DNA of 24,870 nt from an uncultured Fibrobacter sp. (GCF_900316465.1 NZ_ONDD01000003.1:32955-57824), one strand, 5' to 3'; counted from the stretch's first letter, positions 14,537 through 24,331 are shown. Numbers and translations: made by a program. Notes: generated from the sequence alone by a model not told the origin.

Positions 14537-16156
14537 ATGTGGAACGAAAAGTATATCGCCAAGCTGGATAACTACCTGGCCCAGGCCCAGGCAGCTGGTG
14601 GCGCTGCTCGTGTTGATAAGCAGCACCAGTCCGGAAAGTGCACTGCCCGCGAACGCATGGAAATGCTGTTCGACGAAGGTACGTTTGTTGAAGTCGGTGC
14701 ACTCCGCAAGTCAAGCAACCGCGTGCTCAAGGAAAGCAAGGTCGTCTTGGGTGACGGCGTCGTGACCGGTTACGGCAAGGTGAATGGCCGTCTGGTGTTT
14801 GCCTCTTCTCAGGACTTTACAGTGGGTGGCGGCTCCTTGGGCCAATGCCACGCCGAAAAGATTTGCCGCGTGATGGACATGGCTGTGGAAGCCGGTGCTC
14901 CGTTTGTCGCCATGAACGATAGTGGTGGAGCCCGTATTGACGAAGGCGTGTTCTCGCTCGCTGGTTATAGCGCCATTATGGCCCGCAACGTTTGGGCTTC
15001 TGGCGTGATTCCGCAGATTGCCGTGATCATGGGCCCCTGCGCTGGTGGCGCCTGCTATTCTCCGGCTCTCAGCGACTTCATTTTCATGACTCAGAACACG
15101 AGCCAGATGTTCCTTACGGGTCCGGCTGTCGTCAAACAGGTGATGGGTGAAAACATCACCGCCGCTGAACTCGGTGGTGCTCCGGTGCACATGGCAAAGT
15201 CCGGTGTGGCACACTTCATGTACGAAGACGACAAGAAGTGCCTCGAAGGTGTTCGCAAGCTGCTCAGCTACTTGCCGCAGAGCAACCGCAAGGAATCTGC
15301 CGAATGCAACTGCAAGATTGCCGAAGCCGCCAAGAACGATGAAGGCTTCTTCAAGAAGCTGTTCTCCAAGTCCGAATCGAACGAAGTTGCCGCTTCCTTC
15401 GACAACAGCGCTTCTATCCAGGATATCGTTCCGGATAACTACAAGCAGGCTTACGATGTAAAGTCCGTGATTGCCGCCTTTGCCGATGCTGACAGCTTCT
15501 TTGAAGTGCAGAGCGACTGGGGCAAGAACGTGGTGATCGGTTTTGCTCGCCTGAACGGTGAAGCCATTGGTATCGTGGCTAACCAGCCCAAGGTGCTCGC
15601 CGGTTCCTTGGACGTGGACGGTTCCGACAAGGCTGGCCGCTTTGTCCGCTTCTGCGACGCGTTCAACATTCCGCTCTTGGCTCTCGCTGACGTTCCGGGT
15701 TACATGCCGGGTTCCAAGCAGGAATACTCGGGCATTATCCGCCATGGTGCAAAGCTTCTTTACGCCTTTGCCGAAGCTACCGTGCCGAAGGTGACGCTCA
15801 TTCTGCGTAAGGCTTTCGGTGGTGCTTACATTGCCATGAACAGCAAGGACGTGGGTGCCGACTACGTGTTCGCCCTCCCGATTGCCCAGGTGGCTGTGAT
15901 GGGTGCCGAAGGTGCAGTGGAAATCATCAACAAGAAGGAAATCGCAGCAGCTCCGGATCCGGTGGCAGCTCGCGCCCAGTGCATCGCCAAGTACGAAGAA
16001 GAACTGATGAACCCCTACGTTGCCGCCTCCATGGGCGTGGTCGACGAAGTGATTCACCCGGCCGATGTTCGCAAGCGCCTGATTACCGCTTTCGATGCCT
16101 TGAAGACCAAGGAACAGAAGCGTCATTGGAAGAAGCACGCGAACATCCCGCTGTAG
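14537..16156 (+). CDS. Biotin-dependent acyl-CoA carboxyltransferase subunit (propionyl-CoA carboxylase beta / methylmalonyl-CoA decarboxylase alpha type)
   Basis: A 539-residue carboxyltransferase of the crotonase-like fold that moves CO2 between carboxybiotin and an acyl-CoA, usually propionyl-CoA/methylmalonyl-CoA. Family motifs include GKCTARERMEMLFDEGTF (33-50), the N-terminal oxyanion region SGGARIDEGV (129-138), GPCAGGACYSPALSDF (167-181) and, in the C-terminal half, DVPGYMPGSKQEYSGIIRHG (385-404), RKAFGGAYIAM (424-434) and MGAEGAVEII (455-464). Residues about 250-292 form a Lys/Glu/Ser-rich linker longer than usual. The ATG at 14537 fits the family N terminus. The upstream in-frame ATG at 14462 would translate a hairpin and adds non-conserved sequence. 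No biotin carrier or other subunit lies next door, so whether it acts in propionate/succinate metabolism or fatty-acid precursor supply cannot be decided here. Confidence 0.92.
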   Translation: MWNEKYIAKLDNYLAQAQAAGGAARVDKQHQSGKCTARERMEMLFDEGTFVEVGALRKSSNRVLKESKVVLGDGVVTGYGKVNGRLVFASSQDFTVGGGSLGQCHAEKICRVMDMAVEAGAPFVAMNDSGGARIDEGVFSLAGYSAIMARNVWASGVIPQIAVIMGPCAGGACYSPALSDFIFMTQNTSQMFLTGPAVVKQVMGENITAAELGGAPVHMAKSGVAHFMYEDDKKCLEGVRKLLSYLPQSNRKESAECNCKIAEAAKNDEGFFKKLFSKSESNEVAASFDNSASIQDIVPDNYKQAYDVKSVIAAFADADSFFEVQSDWGKNVVIGFARLNGEAIGIVANQPKVLAGSLDVDGSDKAGRFVRFCDAFNIPLLALADVPGYMPGSKQEYSGIIRHGAKLLYAFAEATVPKVTLILRKAFGGAYIAMNSKDVGADYVFALPIAQVAVMGAEGAVEIINKKEIAAAPDPVAARAQCIAKYEEELMNPYVAASMGVVDEVIHPADVRKRLITAFDALKTKEQKRHWKKHANIPL

Positions 16157-16194
16157 TTTTATAACCTACGGTGACAAACAAATTAACTTTTGTG

Positions 16195-16223
16195 AAAACG
16201 GCTCGCTCTGCGGGCCGTTTTTT
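16195..16223 (+). terminator. Rho-independent terminator of the carboxyltransferase gene
   Basis: A 12-bp stem (16195-16206 with 16210-16221, one T-G wobble) has a 3-nt TCT loop, A-tract on the left arm and six Ts ending at 16223. It is well placed 38 bp after the stop codon. Confidence 0.93.
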
Positions 16224-16363
16224 GCTTATGTAGCGAAAGGAAAACCGTCCAAATCGTTGAAAAATTGCTAATTTCGCACAAATTGCGGGAAAAACCCATA
16301 TTATAGGTGGTTTTGCGGTATGCAAATTCAGTATTTTATGGGGCACCTGTATAGAAGTATATT

Positions 16364-19300
16364 GTGTTTTTTGAAGGTCTAAAACGCTTGTGGCCGGTGG
16401 CGACTGTCGCCCTTGCCGTAGGAATCGCCTGGTCCCAGAGCGATTCTGTTTCGGTTGTGTCTGCAAGCGAAGCCGAAACGTCTGAACCAGACCCGGCAGA
16501 GACCGAATGGCAGCCGACTTACCAGTACATATCGCTTCCGCCGTCTGTAACGCCTTTGAACGGCTTGTTGCCGTTTGGTGGCATTGGGTCTTCGCCTACG
16601 CTCATGAGTACGAGTAAAGGGCAGGTCTTTAGCCACGATATCGATGTGTCGACCCGTGAAATGGATGTGAGCGAAAAGCGTGTGAACTCCGTTTCTCGCG
16701 ATACCACCACATTGTGGACTGCACATTACCCTGAACTTGCGGACTACGTGTCGGACATGTACAGCATTGGGCAGAAGAGCCTTTGGCTGAACGACTTGGT
16801 CGGTAAGAGCAACGATGGTTACGAGACTCCCGAGACCGGTTCGGTGTTCGACATTACGATTCCGGTGACGATGCCTGCGTGGATGCGCGACTTTGGCTTG
16901 GACAAGCCGAAGCTGATGCTCCAGGGTACCATGGACATTCGCTTGAAGGGTTACGGCGAAAAGGACGATGCCGAAGGTAGCACGAACACGAGCCTGTGGC
17001 CGAGCCCGACTTTGAACTACACGCCGAACTTCATGGTGAAGGGCAAAATCGGTCCTTATATCACGGTTGAAATCAACAACGTGGAAGAAGGCCTCGGTGC
17101 ACGTAATCAGGTGCGCGTGGTTTACGAAGAATCTTACAAGGATGAATTTGAAGACTACATTCTGCAGCGCGTAGAAGCCGGTACCACGAACCTCGCTTTG
17201 ACCGGTACGGAACTTACGGGTTACTCCGAGAACCACCAGGGGCTGTTCGGTATCAAGGCTGACTGGAAGTTGGGTGACTGGCGCCTTACGACGATTGCTT
17301 CGCAGGATGGTGGCGACCAGGAAGAATACAGCCTTAAGGCTAGCGAATCGACGACGGAATTCCAGATTCTTGATAAAGGCTTTGTCGCTTACCGCTACTA
17401 CTTCTTGAACAACGAGGCTAGGAACACCTATATCAAGGAAGTTTCGCTTTCGGGCAGAAAGACTTCGACCTACAAGGCGACTAGCTTGAAGCTTTATAAG
17501 CGCAGTGCGACGAATTCCAAGGAAGTCATCGACAATGTGTACGTCAGGTACGTGACGCCGAACGGAAAGACTGTCGTCAAGAAAGTGGAACGCTTGGCCG
17601 AAATCAAGAACACCAACAACGACGTGTTCTCTTACGATGAAAAAACGGGCGTGCTCAAGATCAATGGCGTGAACCGCAATACCTTGCTTGCTGCTAGCTG
17701 GGCTGAAGACCGCAATGGCAAGACGGCTGTGAAAGAAGGCGATACGATTGCACTTGTCCAGTGGGATGCAACTCTTTCGGAACTCGTGGACATCGACAAG
17801 TTGATGTTGCGTAACGTGTATTCGATCGGTATTTCGGATGCAAGTTCTTCGAGCTTTGTGCTGCGCATGAAAAACAAGTCGGGCATTTCAGGTGACTTCC
17901 TCAAGAAACTGGGCTTGGTGGATACCACGACGGGAACCCCCTTGGTGAACGACGCTACAATCTTTAAGAAAGACGCTGCCGGTAACTACACGGGCGAAAT
18001 GTGGCTGCCTTGTAAATCGAGAGATGACGCTGTTTATGCTGGAAAATCCAACAAAGATGAACTGGCTCGCCAGAACTGCTTGGAGCCGTTGCGTAACCTG
18101 GATTCTTCCGCAGCAATGGCTCAGCTCTATACGTTGCCGGTCTACAACCTTTCTCGTTATACGAACCGATTCTACTTTGAATCGGTGGGTAAGCGCCGCA
18201 GCTCGACTTTGAGCGTTCGCGACCCGAGTTCCAGCTATTCTGTGAGCGGTAGTTCCTGTATGGATATTTCGCCGGGAACCGAAAAGGTGACGGCAGGCTC
18301 TACGACACTTATTCGCGGTACCGACTACGAAGTCAACTACGAACTCGGCCAGATTGAACTTTTGAGCGAACGCGCCCTCGACCCGAACAAGGAAATCAAG
18401 GTTAGCTACGAATGCGAACCTCTGTTCGAAATAGACAATAAGCTGTTGCTTGGTGCTCGTGCAGAACTCCCGCTTGACTTGTATGGCATGGGTGCAGGTT
18501 CTGTGTTCGGCATTACCGCTTTGTACAAGAGCCAGAGTACGACGGCCAAGACTCCGACGCTTGGCAACGAACCGTATTCCAGCGTGCTGTGGGGTATGAA
18601 CCTCCGCTTGCAGGATACTGTGCCTGCCCTCACGGAACTGGTGAACTTGATTCCGGGCATTAACACGACTGCTCAGTCCAGTTGGCGTTACGAAGCTGAA
18701 TTTGCCGCTAGCCGCCACAATGCGAACACGAGTGATGATCAGGCCGCCTTGGTTGAAGATTTTGAATCGACCACATCTGGCCTTACGTATCCGCTGTCTA
18801 GACTTTCATGGTACCATGCATCGCCTCCGGGCGGTATCGAATCGAATGCTTCTACCTATATCAAGAGCCAGGACTACCGTCACCAAGGTGAATTCATTTG
18901 GCACAGCAACAATACGGAACTGTACAAGAATATTTATCCGGCGGTGGGTAACTCCGATGTCGATAACCAGCACTTGACCGTGCTCAAGATGACCCTCAGG
19001 GCTAACGATAATCTGTCGGGTAATTCCTGGGGTGGTATCATGCGCCCGAACAGCAGCTATTACCAAGACTTGAGCGACATGAGGTATATCGAAGTCGTGG
19101 CGCGCGGTAATGTGGGTTCCATTTACCTTGACCTTGGTTTGATCAGTGAAGACCTTTCGATTAACGGTGATGCGCCGAACGGATACTACGATGGTGAAAA
19201 CGACCTGGGTACAACAACGGCTTTGCATGACAAGGGTCTTGATAACAGGACCGGTTCCGAAGAAGAGCGCATTGAATGGATTTGCCAAGGCGAAGAATGT

Positions 19301-22300
19301 AAGATCAAGCAGCGTCACAATACGACGAATACGGATGCTTCTACAACCGATATCGCCCGCGATAACTATGACGACGATTTGGACGATGAAAGCGATCCGC
19401 CGGTAAATATTAACGGTACCGAAAAGAACTCGGGTGAACGTACCTACGATACCGAAGATATTAACAAGAACGGTTCTTTGGATAAAGACATTAGCTTTGT
19501 CCGTTACCGCATCGACTTGTCCGACACGACGGCTCAACTTGAAAAGCTGAAAAACGGCTGGCGCAAGTGGCGCATTTACCTGGACCAGTACGATACCATT
19601 GTTTCGCAGACGGGTAGCGATTACCGGACGATTCTTTCGGAAGCCCAGTACAGCAGACTTTGGCTGGGTAAACTGAATAACGGTGTGGCCGAAGCCAAGG
19701 TGCAGATTGTGCAACTTGCCGTGGTCGGTAACGCTTGGGAAGAACGTACGGTCGCTGACTTCTATAAGACCACTTCGTCGGAACATTCGCAGATTGCCGA
19801 AGTGAACGGTCTCGAAATGAAGGTGAGCGAAAATGTCGCCTCGAGGGACAATACCTACATCAGCGTTTCGACCATCAACAACCGCGAAGATTCGAACAAG
19901 TATCACAAGTCGCCCAATACGCGTACCGAACGCGATTCCGATTCTAACGCTCCGCTCAAGGAAACGGCCCTCGTGCTGGATTACCACGATATGAGCCCGG
20001 GCCAGGAAGTGGGCGTGACCCGTATTTTTGAAACGGACGTGAAGGATCTTTCTAGCTACCGTTCTCTCAAGATGGAAATCCATTATGCCGATAGCTCGGG
20101 ATCTGAAAATGTACCGGTTCGCTTTGCAATCCAGTTCGGTGAAGGTTCGCTTGAAGGTTCGAACGATTACTACGAATGGAGTTTCCGCCCGGTCAACTAT
20201 AACTGCAACAAGGGCAAGGAACGCGAACAGGATTGCCATGAACGCAACTGGCTTGACAACGCCTTTGCCATGGACTTGGTCGACTTTACAAACTTGAAAC
20301 GTGGCCGCCGTCCGCCTTACATGAATGCGGTCGAAAAAGATCTGGGTGGCGAACGCGAAGAAAAGTTGCGCTTGGTGGGTAATCCCTCGATTACCAGCAT
20401 TGACTGGATGCGCTTTGTGATTATTGCCGATTCCAATGCTTCGGCAGAAGATATTAAGGGTACGTTCTGGATTGATGACTTGCGCCTTTCGGATATGGAT
20501 ACCGAATGGGGCTATGCCGCCCGTACGAGCGGTCAGGTCAACTTTGCTGACTTTATTTCGCTTTCAGGCGCAATCCGTTACCAGGATGGTAACTTTGCAA
20601 CGCTTTCGACGTCGAATGGTTCGCCCAAGCCCAAGGCTTCTGTCGCAGCCTCCCAGCTCGATGTAGCGGGCGACTTCACCATGAACTTGAACAAGTTCTT
20701 GAATGACAGCTCCGGCTTCCATATTCCGCTTTCTTTGGGTTACCATAGTTCTACCAAGCGCCCCTACATGAAGCCGACTGACGACATGATTCTTGAACGC
20801 AGCAGCTTTGTGGACTTGACGGGCGACATGTTCCAGAACAAGCTGGAAGTCGGTTCGAACAAGGAAGAACAGAAATTGCGTGACGAAGCGGAGTCGAAGG
20901 GCTATCAGTCTTACGTTCGCGAAAAGTCGTTCGGCATTAGCTACCGTAAGGATTATCACGCTCACGATACCAAACTCGGTGAAGTGATGTCGCAGATCTT
21001 CTTGGATCGTCCGGCAATCAGCTATTCTTACAATGAATCCGAAGGCAAGGCGACGACCTCGGCAGACTCGAGCTATTCTTACCACACGGTGCTTGAATAT
21101 AAGTTGGGTACGTTCAGCATGTTCAAGTTCAGACCACTTGAAGGCTTGTCCAAGTACGAATGGCTTAAGCCTTTGTCCAAGTCGGAATTTGAACCGTGGC
21201 CGCAGACTTTCGACCTTACTGTGTTTGACTTGAGCTACATCCGCTATGTGAACCAGAGCCGCGATCCGGATTTTGTGGAACCGCAAGTCGACAAGATTGT
21301 GACTTACACGACGGAACTGAATCACAAGTTGAATATGCGTTGGAACATTTTCTCGTTCCTTACCACAAGCTATTCCTTGAACATCAAGCGTGATATGTAC
21401 GGTGGCGGTGACCGCGAAGCATTCGTGAAGAAGAACTTCTTTACCTCGCGTGACGGTGGCCTGTTTGCTAACGAATACATCTTTGACTACGACCATACCG
21501 ATAAGCGCGTGTATATTTCGGGCGATAGTGTGGTCGCTATTCCTTACGATACGATCCCGAAGGTTGCCGAAAACGGTGACACGCTCGCTATTGACATGCA
21601 GAATCCGGATTCCTACGAAATCCGCTACGATTCGACCACGTTCTACAAGGTGGATAGCGTTGGAAGCAAGACGTATGGTAAGTCTTACGGTATTCTGCGT
21701 AACGAACGTTCTCGTTCTCAGCAGTTCAAGATTGGCTTTAACCCGAGACTGATTCCGTTCTTGCCGTTTAGCACGAACTTCAGTTCTGACTTTAACCAGC
21801 AAAAGACGATACCCGACGACTTTGACTTTATGGACGAAACGTCGATCGAGAAAAACTACTGGACGATTTCGCAGACGAACCGCTTTGAATTTGCTCCGTC
21901 TTTGAAGGTGCTTGAATTGGCACGTGCATTCGGTAAAGAAAATCCGGTGGCAACTGCCTTCGACAAGGTCAAGTGGCGTGAAGTCCGCTTTAACTGGACT
22001 GCAAGTACCAACACGGTGGGTGAAAACTTTACTTTGGCCCAGTTGTACGAAGACCAGGGCGTGACTCCGCTGCAGTATTACCTGTATGGGCTTGGCCTTG
22101 GTAATGGCTATCGCAATCGCGGATTCTATAACATTGTCACTGGTGATATGGGACTTGACCATCGCGACGATTACCAGCGCTTTGCCCAGTACAGAAACCG
22201 CCATGTCGATACGCTTGTGTATCAAGGCAACTTTAGACATTCCGTGTCTCGTCAGTTCCAGATTGGTTCTGGTATTACGCTCCCGATTTGGGATATCGGC

Positions 22301-23227
22301 GTGACGGGCGATTTGCAGTGGAAGGAAGACTTCTCGCAGGCTCGTGAATACCCGATGTATATCGATACCACGACGGTATGGCCGAAGATCGGTATCGGTA
22401 TTACGGTCCCGAACTTCGCGCAGCGAGTTTCGTTCTTGAACAGCTTCCGCAGCGTGTCGACGTTCCATCGCTTCGATTACTCTTACACGACTACGGTTCA
22501 CCCGTTCCAGAGTGCTGAAGATTCCTGGTCGCACAGCATTAACTTCAACCCGCTTATCCGTATTACGTTCTTGCTGCAGAACAACATGCGCATCGAAAAC
22601 AGCGTGCGTATGAAGATTGAAGATACGGATAGACGCCCGAAGGAAGAAGTCATTGGCGTTACGAGCTGGCCGGATTCTACGGCACATGGCCGCGATACTT
22701 CGGACTACTTCTGGGATATTCCGTGGATTCATACATCGCTGTATAACGACTTCATGTTCAACATTGGCGATGACTTTACCATCACGTACCCGCTGAAGCT
22801 TGACAAGGCTGTGAAGTTCTTCAAGTGGTTCTTCAAGTTCAAGAATTCCATTGACCTCAAGTTCACTGCCGGTTACGACTACAAGAAGACGATCCGTAAG
22901 GAATACGATCCGGTCGATGGTTACGACAAGTGGAACAAGGATAGTGGCACGGATGGAGTGTTCAAACAGTGGCACTTTGAAAACCCCTTGTATGACGATA
23001 GACCCGATAGGGTTTATAACCCGAAGCTGGAACTGACTGACAGAACGGTGCCGTCTCGTACGCATGAATGGTTTGTTCGCCCGAGTGCTGGTTACCAGTT
23101 CAACAAGATTGCGTCGATGAGCAGTTACATTGAATACCGCCAGATTCACGAAAAGCTGGATGACGAAACTCCGCACTTGCGCCAGATTCTGCAATTTGAA
23201 ATTGCACTCATGCTGAGGTTTGATTAG
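16364..23227 (+). CDS. sprA: SprA/Sov-family outer-membrane translocon of the type IX secretion system
   Basis: A 2287-residue protein matching the SprA/Sov family, whose giant beta-barrel is the T9SS outer-membrane exit pore; known members are about 2400-2500 residues. The N terminus (FFEGLKRLWPVATVALAVGIAWSQ) is a signal peptide. SprA-type features in order: KGKIGPYITVEINN (about 226), DYILQRVEAGTTNLALTG (about 262-280) and LFGIKADWKLGDWRLT (about 293), followed by repeated NPxKEIKVSYE-like strands. VEDFES (about 797) corresponds to the family's VDDFEG element. An acidic segment with DTEDINKNGSLD (about 1029-1040) recalls the family's calcium-site-like loop. The C-terminal half is rich in aromatic alternating strands and ends FEIALMLRFD. 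The start is a GTG with no clear ribosome binding site, so it is less sure than the rest. It overlaps mnmA by one base. The 16224-16363 leader shows nothing else. Confidence 0.93.
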   Translation: MFFEGLKRLWPVATVALAVGIAWSQSDSVSVVSASEAETSEPDPAETEWQPTYQYISLPPSVTPLNGLLPFGGIGSSPTLMSTSKGQVFSHDIDVSTREMDVSEKRVNSVSRDTTTLWTAHYPELADYVSDMYSIGQKSLWLNDLVGKSNDGYETPETGSVFDITIPVTMPAWMRDFGLDKPKLMLQGTMDIRLKGYGEKDDAEGSTNTSLWPSPTLNYTPNFMVKGKIGPYITVEINNVEEGLGARNQVRVVYEESYKDEFEDYILQRVEAGTTNLALTGTELTGYSENHQGLFGIKADWKLGDWRLTTIASQDGGDQEEYSLKASESTTEFQILDKGFVAYRYYFLNNEARNTYIKEVSLSGRKTSTYKATSLKLYKRSATNSKEVIDNVYVRYVTPNGKTVVKKVERLAEIKNTNNDVFSYDEKTGVLKINGVNRNTLLAASWAEDRNGKTAVKEGDTIALVQWDATLSELVDIDKLMLRNVYSIGISDASSSSFVLRMKNKSGISGDFLKKLGLVDTTTGTPLVNDATIFKKDAAGNYTGEMWLPCKSRDDAVYAGKSNKDELARQNCLEPLRNLDSSAAMAQLYTLPVYNLSRYTNRFYFESVGKRRSSTLSVRDPSSSYSVSGSSCMDISPGTEKVTAGSTTLIRGTDYEVNYELGQIELLSERALDPNKEIKVSYECEPLFEIDNKLLLGARAELPLDLYGMGAGSVFGITALYKSQSTTAKTPTLGNEPYSSVLWGMNLRLQDTVPALTELVNLIPGINTTAQSSWRYEAEFAASRHNANTSDDQAALVEDFESTTSGLTYPLSRLSWYHASPPGGIESNASTYIKSQDYRHQGEFIWHSNNTELYKNIYPAVGNSDVDNQHLTVLKMTLRANDNLSGNSWGGIMRPNSSYYQDLSDMRYIEVVARGNVGSIYLDLGLISEDLSINGDAPNGYYDGENDLGTTTALHDKGLDNRTGSEEERIEWICQGEECKIKQRHNTTNTDASTTDIARDNYDDDLDDESDPPVNINGTEKNSGERTYDTEDINKNGSLDKDISFVRYRIDLSDTTAQLEKLKNGWRKWRIYLDQYDTIVSQTGSDYRTILSEAQYSRLWLGKLNNGVAEAKVQIVQLAVVGNAWEERTVADFYKTTSSEHSQIAEVNGLEMKVSENVASRDNTYISVSTINNREDSNKYHKSPNTRTERDSDSNAPLKETALVLDYHDMSPGQEVGVTRIFETDVKDLSSYRSLKMEIHYADSSGSENVPVRFAIQFGEGSLEGSNDYYEWSFRPVNYNCNKGKEREQDCHERNWLDNAFAMDLVDFTNLKRGRRPPYMNAVEKDLGGEREEKLRLVGNPSITSIDWMRFVIIADSNASAEDIKGTFWIDDLRLSDMDTEWGYAARTSGQVNFADFISLSGAIRYQDGNFATLSTSNGSPKPKASVAASQLDVAGDFTMNLNKFLNDSSGFHIPLSLGYHSSTKRPYMKPTDDMILERSSFVDLTGDMFQNKLEVGSNKEEQKLRDEAESKGYQSYVREKSFGISYRKDYHAHDTKLGEVMSQIFLDRPAISYSYNESEGKATTSADSSYSYHTVLEYKLGTFSMFKFRPLEGLSKYEWLKPLSKSEFEPWPQTFDLTVFDLSYIRYVNQSRDPDFVEPQVDKIVTYTTELNHKLNMRWNIFSFLTTSYSLNIKRDMYGGGDREAFVKKNFFTSRDGGLFANEYIFDYDHTDKRVYISGDSVVAIPYDTIPKVAENGDTLAIDMQNPDSYEIRYDSTTFYKVDSVGSKTYGKSYGILRNERSRSQQFKIGFNPRLIPFLPFSTNFSSDFNQQKTIPDDFDFMDETSIEKNYWTISQTNRFEFAPSLKVLELARAFGKENPVATAFDKVKWREVRFNWTASTNTVGENFTLAQLYEDQGVTPLQYYLYGLGLGNGYRNRGFYNIVTGDMGLDHRDDYQRFAQYRNRHVDTLVYQGNFRHSVSRQFQIGSGITLPIWDIGVTGDLQWKEDFSQAREYPMYIDTTTVWPKIGIGITVPNFAQRVSFLNSFRSVSTFHRFDYSYTTTVHPFQSAEDSWSHSINFNPLIRITFLLQNNMRIENSVRMKIEDTDRRPKEEVIGVTSWPDSTAHGRDTSDYFWDIPWIHTSLYNDFMFNIGDDFTITYPLKLDKAVKFFKWFFKFKNSIDLKFTAGYDYKKTIRKEYDPVDGYDKWNKDSGTDGVFKQWHFENPLYDDRPDRVYNPKLELTDRTVPSRTHEWFVRPSAGYQFNKIASMSSYIEYRQIHEKLDDETPHLRQILQFEIALMLRFD

Positions 23228-24321
23228 TGACTAGAGTCGCTGTCGGGATGAGCGGGGGAGTGGATTCGTCGGTGGCGGCGCTCTTGCTCTTGGAACAGGG
23301 TTACGACGTTTTCGGAGTAACGCTCCGCGTGCTGCCGCCTCTGGCGAATAATGGTGCGAATCCCTATGATCCCGAAAAAGACGAAAGTGTTCTGCGCGCC
23401 CGCGCGGTCGCGAAAAAGCTTGGTATAGAGCATTATGTGGCCGTGTGTGACGACGCATTCACGGAACGCGTGCTTAAACGCTGTCACGGGGATTTTGCGG
23501 GGGCGCGTACCCCGAATCCTTGCTGCTATTGCAATCGCTACATCAAGTTCGGCTGGATGCTTGACTTTGCATTGGAGCACGGCGCAGACTTCCTGTCGAC
23601 GGGGCACTATGTGAACGTGAAGGAGGTCGGTGGCGTGCGCAGGCTTTTCAAGGGACGCGATGCCGCGAAGGACCAGAGTTACTTCTTGTTCGGTGTGCCT
23701 GATTCCGCCATGGCGCGCGTAATGACCCCGCTCGGGGGCATGGAAAAGCCCGAGGTTCGCGCGATGGCGGCAAAGCATGGCTTTGAAAATGCGAGCGCCA
23801 GCGACAGCCAGGATATTTGCTTTGACATTTACGGCGACGACTATACCGCCTTTTTGCAGGAACGTTTTGGCGCGATGACACGCCCGGGTCGCTTTGTTGA
23901 TGAAAGTGGCAAGGTGTGGAATACGCATGACGGCTTTCACAAGTACACGGTGGGGCAACGCAAGGGCCTTGGCGTTGCGCTGGGCGTTCCTGCATTCGTG
24001 CAAAGCGTGAATCCGGAAACGGGCGATATTCTGGTGACCGCCGACAAGTCGGCCGTCTCAGCAAGCGAAGTTCGCATCGAAAACTGTGTGTGGCACGGCG
24101 TGAACCCTGCAACGGGTAACGCTTATGCTGCAGGCGATACTTTTGAATGCTTAGGCATGGTGCGTTACCGCCAACGCCCGACCCGTTGCATGGTCAAGAT
24201 TCTAGAAGACGGCTGCGCACTCGCCAGTTTTGAACAATCCCAATTTGCAGTCACCCCTGGCCAGTGCGCCGTATTCTACGACGGCGATATGGTGATTGGC
24301 GGCGGCTGGATTGTACGTTAG
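23227..24321 (+). CDS. mnmA: tRNA-uridine 2-sulfurtransferase (tRNA-specific 2-thiouridylase)
   Basis: MnmA adds sulfur at C2 of the wobble uridine (position 34) of tRNA Lys, Glu and Gln, using ATP and persulfide sulfur. The 364 residues show the PP-loop SGGVDSS (9-15), TPNPCCYCNRYIKFG (95-109) with the catalytic Cys102, and DFLSTGHYV (121-129). They continue with KDQSYFLFG (148-156), SDSQDICF (192-199) with the second catalytic Cys198, and TVGQRKGLG (241-249). The two catalytic cysteines fall almost exactly at the E. coli positions. Two extra cysteines (Cys99, Cys100) precede Cys102, where most homologues have other residues. The GTG start overlaps the sprA stop (TAGTG), so translation probably depends on coupling to sprA. 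The gene is somewhat richer in G+C-ending codons than its neighbours. Confidence 0.97.
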   Translation: MTRVAVGMSGGVDSSVAALLLLEQGYDVFGVTLRVLPPLANNGANPYDPEKDESVLRARAVAKKLGIEHYVAVCDDAFTERVLKRCHGDFAGARTPNPCCYCNRYIKFGWMLDFALEHGADFLSTGHYVNVKEVGGVRRLFKGRDAAKDQSYFLFGVPDSAMARVMTPLGGMEKPEVRAMAAKHGFENASASDSQDICFDIYGDDYTAFLQERFGAMTRPGRFVDESGKVWNTHDGFHKYTVGQRKGLGVALGVPAFVQSVNPETGDILVTADKSAVSASEVRIENCVWHGVNPATGNAYAAGDTFECLGMVRYRQRPTRCMVKILEDGCALASFEQSQFAVTPGQCAVFYDGDMVIGGGWIVR

Positions 24322-24331
24322 TTTTTTTTGC

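Noticed and set aside
16260..16330. Weak AAAACC/GGTTTT pairing in the sprA leader
   Set aside because: Only 6 bp of AT-rich pairing with a 12-nt loop, which is expected by chance in this sequence.
20564..23194. 876-codon open frame on the minus strand opposite sprA, and a similar one of 477 codons at 18806-20239
   Set aside because: The products are unusually rich in Arg, His and Val with no domain pattern. This is the usual mirror of codon-biased coding on the other strand.
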